NCBI GenBank assembly: GCA_003644175.1
Contig: QNBS01000193.1
Span: 1 to 5,193, forward strand
From: Planctomycetota bacterium
Lineage (GTDB): Bacteria > Planctomycetota > Phycisphaerae > Sedimentisphaerales > Anaerohalosphaeraceae
Length of the DNA stretch: 5,193 nt
Reading direction: 5' to 3'
Numbering within the stretch: position 1 is the first letter of the stretch; each line of letters opens with the position of its first letter. The position numbers were made by a program, and so were the translations under genes. Below the pieces are notes generated by a model. That model ran no database searches. It worked only from the letters and a program-made list of their open reading frames with translations, and was not told the DNA's origin. Of the stretch, positions 1-4,942 are shown one piece after another.

Positions 1-48
1 AATCCTTACTTTTTCCTGTGCCGTGTACTTTTTACGCTTGTTCGCCAT
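1..48 (-). CDS. IS3-type transposase OrfA, N-terminal 16 residues (partial)
   Basis: The minus strand from 48 reads MANKRKKYTAQEKVRI and continues off the left edge. This basic start, with RKKYT followed by an (E/Q)EKVRI helix, is characteristic of the helix-turn-helix OrfA proteins of IS3-like elements, which bind the IS ends and are joined to OrfB by frameshifting. Translation most likely starts at the ATG at 48-46, because AAGGA (60-56) lies 7 bases upstream. An in-frame ATG at 54-52 is too close to that ribosome binding site. Only the start is visible, so whether the transposase is intact cannot be judged. Confidence 0.6.
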   Translation of the reverse strand, partial: MANKRKKYTAQEKVRI

Positions 49-51
49 GTC

Positions 52-97
52 CATTTCCTTTCGTTTGATCAACATACTAACTCAAATCAAGGAAATG
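52..97 (-). repeat. 9-bp inverted repeat covering the orfA ribosome binding site
   Basis: CATTTCCTT (52-60) and AAGGAAATG (89-97) are perfect reverse complements separated by 28 bases. In a minus-strand transcript that enters from outside the IS, the two arms could pair and bury the AAGGA ribosome binding site of orfA (60-56). A transcript started at the putative internal promoter would lack the outer arm and leave the site free. Confidence 0.5.
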
Positions 98-101
98 TCC
101 A
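74..101 (-). promoter_or_regulatory. Putative IS-internal promoter for orfA
   Basis: On the minus strand, TGGACA (101-96; 5 of 6 matches to the -35 consensus) and TAGTAT (79-74; 4 of 6 to the -10 consensus) are separated by 16 bases. Transcription would begin near 67, giving a leader of about 20 nt that still contains the orfA ribosome binding site. The hexamers and spacing are seen; activity is inferred. Confidence 0.35.
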
Positions 102-107
102 ATTCCA

Positions 108-1209
108 AGAGAAGCATTACATTTTGACCTATTTAGAATTGGAAGTTGGGAGAATTATTCCCGGCAAGACGCTTTTGTTCTTTGACGAAATCCAGGCTTG
201 TCCGCGGGCAATCATGGCACTACGATACTTTTATGAACAGATGCCTGAACTTCATGTTATCGCAGCCGGTTCATTGTTGAAGTTTGCTTTTGGCGAAATA
301 TCCATTCCTGTAGGACGGGTGCAGTATTTGCACATGCATCCAATGACGTTTTATGAATATCTTCTTGCAATGGGCAAAGAACAGATAGCTGAGTATGTGC
401 TCAAATCTCCAGTTGAGATTGCCGAGGAAATTCAAAAAAAGATTCTTAATGAATTGCGAAGTTATTTCTTTATTGGCGGTATGCCAGAATGTGTCAAAAC
501 TTTTCGTGATTCCGGTTCAATGGTCGAAACCTTTGGCGTCCAATCGGAAATTCTTGACTCGTATCGTGATGACTTTTCTAAATATAAGCCTCACATCGAT
601 ACGGCATGCCTTGATGCTGTCTTTTTGAATGTAGCCAAAAGTATTGGCGAACAGTTAAAATATACCCGCCTCAATGACGGCCATTCCGGTCAAATGAACC
701 ATAAGGCATTTGATCTGCTGGTTAAAGCGAAAGTGATTCATAAAATCCCGGCCTGCGACCCCTCCGGCTTGCCGCTTGGGGCAACGGCAAACCTAAAAAA
801 ATTCAAAGCAACAATGCTCGATATCGGTTTATTACAACGACTCTGCCAGGTTCCGGTAGAATTGGAATTGAAGCAGGAAAATCTTTTGGCGATGTACCGC
901 GGTAAACTTGCAGAACAATTTGTTGCTCAAGAGATTGTGGCGAAGAATAGTTCGGAGCTTTTTTATTGGGCAAGGGATGTGCGCGGCAGCAGTGCCGAGG
1001 TGGACTACCTTGCAGTTCGTCAGGGGAATATTTATCCCGTAGAAGTTAAATCAGGTGCGAGTGGGAGTTTGAAAAGCCTTCATCTTATGCTTGGCAAATA
1101 CCCAAATTGTCCACAAGGACTTGTGCTTTATAGCGGTACATACAAAGAATTACCTGAACAGAAACTCATTTTTATGCCATTATATTGTGCCGTTATTATC
1201 AGCGATTAA
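108..1209 (+). pseudogene. AAA+ ATPase with DUF4143, 5' part lost to IS insertion
   Basis: The remaining frame encodes the back part of the AAA ATPase/DUF4143 family, whose cellular role is mostly unknown. Residue numbers here count the TTG at 124 as 1. Visible parts are Walker B LLFFDEIQ (17-24), a sensor-like VIAAGSLL (45-52), the family block GRVQYLHMHPMTF (64-76), and a C-terminal PD-(D/E)XK-like region with AEVDY (291-295) and VEVKSG (306-311). The N-terminal nucleotide-binding segment with the Walker A loop, usually about 80-100 residues, is absent; in its place is the IS end. The frame stays open through the IS to position 1 but has no ATG; the first in-frame ATG is at 214, inside the ATPase core just after Walker B. 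It ends with TAA at 1207-1209. The C-terminus looks undamaged, so the disruption may be recent. A truncated product could not bind ATP normally. The family assignment is confident; the exact junction is approximate. Confidence 0.82.
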
Positions 1210-1220
1210 TAGCAGAGGCC

Positions 1221-1232
1221 ATGTGCGCACAT
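1221..1232. repeat. 12-bp perfect palindrome downstream of the ATPase gene
   Basis: ATGTGCGCACAT is an exact palindrome starting 12 bp after the ATPase stop codon. A shorter related palindrome, GTGCAC, follows at 1238-1243. It has no loop or following T-run, so it is a poor intrinsic terminator. It could be a protein-binding site, or chance. Confidence 0.35.
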
Positions 1233-1294
1233 TACCTGTGCACCAACTTCACGAGCTATTCGAGTAAATCATACCATCCGTAGCATATGTCTGC

Positions 1295-1317
1295 TCAGGC
1301 AAGTATCAATTGCCTGA
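1295..1317. repeat. Dyad (operator-like) overlapping the helicase -35 box
   Basis: TCAGGCAA (1295-1302) and TTGCCTGA (1310-1317) are perfect 8-bp inverted repeats with a 7-bp spacer. The right arm contains the proposed -35 hexamer TTGCCT (1310-1315), so a dimeric protein bound here would block RNA polymerase. As an RNA hairpin it lacks a T-run, which argues against a terminator. Operator function is inferred. Confidence 0.4.
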
Positions 1318-1337
1318 CGATGGCGTTCTATTATAAT
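1310..1337 (+). promoter_or_regulatory. Putative sigma70-type promoter of the helicase-nuclease operon
   Basis: TTGCCT (1310-1315) and a perfect TATAAT (1332-1337) are spaced by 16 bases. Transcription would start near 1344, leaving a leader of about 70 nt before the helicase ATG at 1415. This is the best promoter match in the 205-bp gap between the ATPase remnant and the helicase, and it would drive both downstream genes. Confidence 0.55.
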
Positions 1338-1414
1338 CAGCAAGTTATGAGTCTATAGCCGGCTTTCGCACTTAATATGGCAAAAAGATCGGTTTTCAGT
1401 TATGATGCAACCCA

Positions 1415-2827
1415 ATGAGTCGAATAGAAACACAAGAACGAATATCCCTTTCATTTGATCGGGGGACACTTTTACTTACAGGGTTAGCTCGCGGGCAGTT
1501 ACCCGATGCTTGCGGTTCGTCTGTTTGGAGATGGGATACCCGTGTCGGAGCCTGGCGATGTGATGCTATTCATTATGCCGGCATTAAGCAGGGATTAGTG
1601 CAGATTTCCAGTTTCTGCGATGAAGTAATGAAGCCCGTATCGGTTAATTGGCCAAAAATTGATCTGCCGAAACTCAGGACAGAACAAACAGAAGCCCTGG
1701 ATGGCTGGATGAAATCCGGTTATCGTGGCCAAGTCATAATGCCAACCGGAACCGGTAAAACAGAAGTAGCTCTGGCTGCAATGGCCGAAACCAAAACAGC
1801 AACGCTGGTGGTTGCCCCGGTACGTGATTTGATGTATCAATGGCATCGCAGGATACTCAAGGGTTTGGGCTACGATGCAGGTATTATCGGCGATAATACA
1901 TTCAATATTAAGGCGGTTACAGTTACTACCTATGACAGTGCCTATATCCATATGGGCAAGATGGGGGCAGGCTTCGGCTTGCTGATATTTGACGAAGAGC
2001 ATCACCTGCCCGGCAGGTGCCGCCGGGAGGCCGCCATATTAAGTACGGCCCCAATGAGGCTGGGTCTAACCGCTACTCCGGAACGATCAGACGGCCTGCA
2101 TAAGGATCTGGATTTTTTGGTTGGGCCGGTAGCTTATGAGATGCCTTTTAAGCAGGCTAAGGGAACGACCCTTGCTGATTTTGATGTAGTTCGGATACCC
2201 ATTGCACTTAACGATAAGGAGCAGCGTATCTACGACAAATGCGGCAAGGAGATCAGGGATTATATCGTTTTACGCCGGGAGGATAAGCCGGGCTATAGTT
2301 GGCGGGATTTATGTAAGGAATCCGGTAAAGACCCTCAGGCAAGACATGCCCTGAAATCCTTTCATCTGAAGACTTCTATAGAGTCAAGAGCCTCGGAAAA
2401 ACTTCGCGTATTGGAGGATATTTTTCGGCTGCATAATGGGCAACAGACTTTGGTTTTTGTTGGATCAAATGCCATGGCTATTGAAGTTTCCAAGAGATTC
2501 CTGGCGCCTACGATACTATCGCATACCCGCAAAAAAGAACGTCAGACTGTGCTTGATGGTTTTACCAAGGGTATATTCAAGGTGCTGGTTGCGAACCAGG
2601 TCCTGGACGAAGGTGTGGATGTCCCTGACGCCAAAATAGGAGTAGTTATTGGCGGCCAGGGCTCGACCCGCCAGGCCAAACAACGGTTAGGCAGGATTCT
2701 GCGTAAAAACGGCAACCGCCAGGCAACACTCTATGAAGTGGTCTGTGAGAATACCAGGGAAGTTCAACGCAGCAGAAAGAGACGAAGAAGCGATGCTTAC
2801 GAGCGAACAATCCATCGTAGAGTTTAG
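1415..2827 (+). CDS. XPB-like superfamily 2 DNA helicase
   Basis: This is a 470-residue ATP-dependent DNA helicase or translocase of the XPB-like SF2 group. Residues 1-80 form a small N-terminal domain (LSFDRGTLLL, then a tryptophan-rich VWRWDTRVGAWR) that resembles the DNA-damage-recognition domain of XPB. The helicase core shows a Q-like LRTEQ (87-91), motif I MPTGTGKTE (109-117), Ia VVAPVRDLMYQW (132-143), motif II DEEH (193-196), motif III LTATPERSDG (218-227), motif IV-like TLVFVGS (345-351), motif V NQVLDEGVDVP (394-404) and motif VI QRLGRILRK (423-431). All ATPase motifs look functional. A helical insert at about 265-320 sits where XPB has its thumb. The very basic tail (QRSRKRRRSD) overlaps the start of the next gene. 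The start is fixed by an in-frame TGA at 1403-1405 and the ATG at 1415; no clear ribosome binding site precedes it. The adjacent DUF790 gene strongly supports an XPB-Bax1 type pair. The family is certain; the pathway (repair or defence) is inferred. Confidence 0.92.
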   Translation: MSRIETQERISLSFDRGTLLLTGLARGQLPDACGSSVWRWDTRVGAWRCDAIHYAGIKQGLVQISSFCDEVMKPVSVNWPKIDLPKLRTEQTEALDGWMKSGYRGQVIMPTGTGKTEVALAAMAETKTATLVVAPVRDLMYQWHRRILKGLGYDAGIIGDNTFNIKAVTVTTYDSAYIHMGKMGAGFGLLIFDEEHHLPGRCRREAAILSTAPMRLGLTATPERSDGLHKDLDFLVGPVAYEMPFKQAKGTTLADFDVVRIPIALNDKEQRIYDKCGKEIRDYIVLRREDKPGYSWRDLCKESGKDPQARHALKSFHLKTSIESRASEKLRVLEDIFRLHNGQQTLVFVGSNAMAIEVSKRFLAPTILSHTRKKERQTVLDGFTKGIFKVLVANQVLDEGVDVPDAKIGVVIGGQGSTRQAKQRLGRILRKNGNRQATLYEVVCENTREVQRSRKRRRSDAYERTIHRRV

Positions 2828-4025
2828 GGCCGGCCGGGCCGTTCCCGACCGCCTGACGCAAAGTACGCATCGGCATTATACCGAATATGCCGAGAAGATG
2901 CTTTCTGTCTATGGCAATGGCGTCGGCCAACAACGTCGTCAATTGCATAAGCAGGTCGAAAAACTATTCAGAGACGAAGTGGATTGTCCTGTTCGCAGAA
3001 TCGCTGCTTTTTGTAAGCTCCTGGATGATAAGAGTATATATCAAACCGATCCTGACGGCAATGCCGCCAGGCTGAGATTGCAGGTGTTTTCAAAAGCTTC
3101 CGAATCTCATCCGTTGGTCAACCGGAAAGATCAACTCTTTGAGCATACAGAGAAAGATGTGAAAGAGCAAATAGCCAAAGAACTTGAAATGCCATGGGGT
3201 GAAATTGAGCAGAATCTGTACGCTGATGTGATGGAATTTCAGCGATTGAAAGAGTTCGAAGGCTATCCTGACGCATCTTTATTTCTTTCACGCTACAATG
3301 TTGCACAGTTACAGGCATCCCTTTACCAGGCTGAGACAATGAAAATCCGGGCCGTGGATGATTTTAAAACTATACTTCGTTACGCTAAGTTAGCCCGGCT
3401 GCTTCTTGAAATCAAAAGACTTGGGCCGTCAAGCTATGAAATGACCCTGTCGGGACCGGCATCCATACTTCATGGGACACGCCGATACGGAGTCAACTTT
3501 GCAAGGTTTTTGCCTGCGTTATTAGCCTGTAAAGGTTGGAGCATGTCGGCAACCATCAAAACACCATGGAACACGACAGCCAAATTGAATTTATCCGACA
3601 AAGATGGATTCCGCAGTCATTTGCCCCGACCGGATGAATTTGACTCTTCTGTCGAAGAGGCGTTTGCCATGAAATTCGGAACTGAAAGAGAAGGGTGGCA
3701 ATTAATTCGTGAAGGTGAGATTCTATATGAAAAGCAGAGTACATTCGTGCCGGATTTTGTTTTCCGCCATAAGGATGGTGCTGAAGTGCTGATGGAGATC
3801 ATAGGCTTCTGGACGCCGGAGTATCTGGCTCATAGAAGAGAGACTCTGCGAAAATTCCAGCATCATAATATTATGCTCGCTATCCCTGAAAGTTCCTTAA
3901 AAGTTGATGCTGTCAAAGCAAAAAATGTAGTACCATACAAAAAGGCGCTCCTGCTTAAGCCGGTCATGGAAACTCTTGATAAAATGCACAATCAAAAATC
4001 GGATTTGCGTGGCCTTGTAAAATGA
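2793..4025 (+). CDS. DUF790 family protein, Bax1-like nuclease partner of XPB
   Basis: This is a 410-residue DUF790 protein. The archaeal member Bax1 binds XPB helicase and is a structure-dependent DNA endonuclease. The start MLTSEQSIVEFRAGR, the middle TLSGPASILHGTRRYG (218-233) with FARFLPALL (236-244), and the C-terminal nuclease block are all family hallmarks. The PD-(D/E)XK-type core is visible as VEEAF (287-291), VPDFVF (319-324, Asp321) and MEIIGFWTPEYL (334-345, Glu335). The usual lysine after the Glu is not at the standard place. The ATG at 2793 is chosen because family members begin ML(T/P)SE. The upstream in-frame ATG at 2733 would add 20 residues lying entirely within the helicase coding region. 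The start is 35 bp inside the helicase gene with only a purine-rich GAAGAAG ahead of it, suggesting translational coupling. The stop TGA lies in the 3' end of the convergent tRNA-Lys gene. No signal peptide or membrane segment is seen. Confidence 0.88.
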   Translation: MLTSEQSIVEFRAGRAVPDRLTQSTHRHYTEYAEKMLSVYGNGVGQQRRQLHKQVEKLFRDEVDCPVRRIAAFCKLLDDKSIYQTDPDGNAARLRLQVFSKASESHPLVNRKDQLFEHTEKDVKEQIAKELEMPWGEIEQNLYADVMEFQRLKEFEGYPDASLFLSRYNVAQLQASLYQAETMKIRAVDDFKTILRYAKLARLLLEIKRLGPSSYEMTLSGPASILHGTRRYGVNFARFLPALLACKGWSMSATIKTPWNTTAKLNLSDKDGFRSHLPRPDEFDSSVEEAFAMKFGTEREGWQLIREGEILYEKQSTFVPDFVFRHKDGAEVLMEIIGFWTPEYLAHRRETLRKFQHHNIMLAIPESSLKVDAVKAKNVVPYKKALLLKPVMETLDKMHNQKSDLRGLVK

Positions 4026-4095
4026 GAGTGTTGGGACTCGAACCCAAGACCTACGGCTTAAAAGGCCGTTGCTCTACCAACTGAGCTACACTCCC
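4023..4095 (-). tRNA. tRNA-Lys (anticodon UUU)
   Basis: The minus strand folds into a complete 73-nt cloverleaf. The acceptor stem is GGGAGTG paired with CACTCTC, with one G-U pair. The D-arm is GCTC/GAGC with an 8-base loop. The anticodon stem is ACGGC/GCCGT with loop CTTTTAA, anticodon TTT. The variable loop has 5 bases, and the T-arm is TTGGG/CCCAA with loop TTCGAGT. The discriminator is A and CCA is not encoded (ATT follows), so CCA must be added enzymatically. Its last three bases overlap the stop codon of the DUF790 gene on the other strand. Decodes AAA and AAG. Confidence 0.96.
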
Positions 4096-4114
4096 GGAGG
4101 TTTCACAGGCCGGC

Positions 4115-4144
4115 ACTTTATCAGCTTGCCGTAGGTGCTGTCAA
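4115..4144 (-). promoter_or_regulatory. Promoter of tRNA-Lys
   Basis: On the minus strand a perfect -35 box TTGACA (4144-4139) is followed after 18 bases by TAAAGT (4120-4115), a 4-of-6 match to the -10 consensus. The -10 box ends 19 bp before the mature tRNA 5' end at 4095, a normal distance for a tRNA gene. Confidence 0.55.
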
Positions 4145-4162
4145 CCCTTTTCGCTGCGACTT

Positions 4163-4186
4163 CCTGCAGATGCAGGTTTATTTATT
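4163..4186 (+). terminator. Weak candidate terminator downstream of the helicase-nuclease operon
   Basis: CCTGC (4163-4167), a 4-base loop and GCAGG (4172-4176) form a 5-bp stem, followed by the T-rich TTTATTTATT. It would end plus-strand transcripts that pass through the antisense of tRNA-Lys. The stem is short and the T-run interrupted, so it may be weak or chance. No better terminator follows the nuclease gene. Confidence 0.25.
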
Positions 4187-4292
4187 GATTATTAGCGATC
4201 TGGCGATATTCGCCGGCGAGTGGATGCTGACCGTAGCATGACATAACGTTTGGCCGCCATGATAGCCGTATTCACCACGATATGCAGATTTT

Positions 4293-4319
4293 GCGGAAAA
4301 AGGGATTGAATTTTTCCGC
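4293..4319. repeat. 9-bp perfect dyad around the tRNA-Ala -35 box
   Basis: GCGGAAAAA (4293-4301) and TTTTTCCGC (4311-4319) are exact reverse complements separated by 9 bases. The -35 hexamer TTGAAT (4306-4311) lies between and at the edge of the arms. It could be an operator, or a terminator hairpin for transcription from either side, since A/T runs sit in the stem. Confidence 0.45.
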
Positions 4320-4333
4320 CGTTTCGCTATACT
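4306..4333 (+). promoter_or_regulatory. Promoter of tRNA-Ala
   Basis: TTGAAT (4306-4311) and TATACT (4328-4333; 5 of 6) are spaced by 16 bases. Transcription would start near 4340, about 48 bases before the mature tRNA 5' end. This promoter and the tRNA-Lys promoter fire away from each other. The stretch between them (about 4187-4292) holds nothing else I can name. Confidence 0.5.
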
Positions 4334-4387
4334 GGGCCTTGCTCGGGATCAGAGCGGACAATTGGGCCGTCCAAAGAAACAGTTACC

Positions 4388-4458
4388 GGGGGCGTCGTAT
4401 AATGGGAGTACACCGCGGTCGCATCGCGGGGATGCGGGTTCGATTCCCGCCGCCTCCA
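4388..4458 (+). tRNA. tRNA-Ala (anticodon CGC)
   Basis: A 71-nt cloverleaf can be drawn. The acceptor stem is GGGGGCG/CGCCTCC, with a G-U wobble at position 3:70, the main identity signal for alanyl-tRNA synthetase. The D-stem is GTAT/GTAC with a 7-base loop holding GGG. The anticodon stem is CCGCG/CGCGG with loop GTCGCAT (anticodon CGC), the variable loop has 4 bases, and the T-arm is GCGGG/CCCGC with loop TTCGATT. The discriminator is A and CCA is not encoded. Decodes GCG. The D-stem and the short D and variable loops are unusual for tRNA-Ala, but the anticodon and G3-U70 agree with each other. Confidence 0.9.
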
Positions 4459-4542
4459 GTCCGGCCTGTCGCGCCGGCGGGCGTAAATGCGCCGTCGCTG
4501 TGCCGCCAAGACCGAATATTCCCATTGCACAGGCAAAAACAC

Positions 4543-4571
4543 TTGTCTTTTGGTCCCGAAACGTGTAGAAG
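4543..4571 (+). promoter_or_regulatory. Possible hemC promoter
   Basis: TTGTCT (4543-4548) and TAGAAG (4566-4571) are spaced by 17 bases, each matching the consensus at 4 of 6 positions. This would give a leader of about 35 nt. It is weak; hemC could equally be transcribed together with the tRNA-Ala just upstream. Confidence 0.25.
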
Positions 4572-4611
4572 ATTGTCTAAGCACGGGATGACAAAATTCA
4601 ATGAGGTCGAT

Positions 4612-4942
4612 ATGAAAGAGATTCGCATAGCAACACGCCCAAGCAGACTGGCGATGGTGCAGTCGGAGTATATCAAGAGCCTGCTCGAAAAGCTCGACGC
4701 CGATGTTCAGGTCAGCCTCGTCAGGATATCCACCCGCGGCGACCGCGACAAGTCCGACTTCCTTTACAAGTCCGAATCGGTGGGTTTTTTCACCTCGGAA
4801 GTGGAAAACGCCCTCATCGACGGCCGGGCCGATCTCGCCGTCCACAGCTTCAAGGACCTGCCCACCGCCTACGCCAAACAGTTGACCGTCGCCGCCGTAC
4901 CCAAACGAGAATCCGTCGCCGATGCGCTGGTGGCCGGCGCCG
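4612..4942 (+). CDS. hemC: Hydroxymethylbilane synthase (porphobilinogen deaminase), N-terminal part; frame then enters a foldback
   Basis: HemC joins four porphobilinogen molecules into hydroxymethylbilane in the cytoplasm, in heme and related tetrapyrrole synthesis. About 110 genuine residues are seen here of a usual length near 300. They include MKEIRIATRPSRLAMVQ (1-17), the STRGDRDK substrate-loop region (40-47), GFFTSEVENALIDGRADLAV (58-77), HSFKDLP (78-84) with the catalytic Asp at 82, and LTVAAVPKRESVADALV (91-107). The start at 4612 has GAGG (4603-4606) five bases upstream; an in-frame ATG at 4588 lacks a well-placed ribosome binding site. After 4942 the frame stays open to the window edge, but the protein is no longer HemC because the DNA is inverted hemC. 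Residues for cofactor attachment (C-terminal Cys) are not in the window. Confidence 0.92.

Larger units (their letters stand above)
1..107 (-). mobile_element. End of an IS3-family insertion sequence (partial)
   Basis: Read on the minus strand, the element would begin at position 107 with TGGAATTGGACATTTCC. IS3-family elements normally begin with TG, and their orfA normally starts roughly 50-70 bp inside the end; here orfA starts 59 bp in. Just outside this point (108 onward) the plus strand becomes ATPase coding sequence, which fits an insertion into that gene. The element runs off the left edge, so its other end, orfB and any target duplication cannot be seen. The family is inferred from the orfA N-terminus and this geometry. 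The exact end (107 versus a few bases either side) is an estimate. Confidence 0.65.

Noticed and set aside
1595..2005. Minus-strand open frame of 136 codons inside the helicase gene
   Set aside because: It is fully antisense to the conserved helicase motifs and shows no recognisable domain.
2733..2792. Upstream ATG at 2733 as start of the DUF790 gene
   Set aside because: The 20 extra residues lie wholly in the helicase coding region and do not resemble the family; DUF790 proteins start at the equivalent of the ATG at 2793.
4461..4500. GC-rich hairpins after tRNA-Ala (CCGGC/GCCGG and GGGCG/GCGCC) as a terminator
   Set aside because: Stems are short, compete with each other and lack a T-run, so I do not call a terminator.
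4362..4568. Plus-strand open frame over tRNA-Ala
   Set aside because: It overlaps the whole tRNA gene and has no family features.
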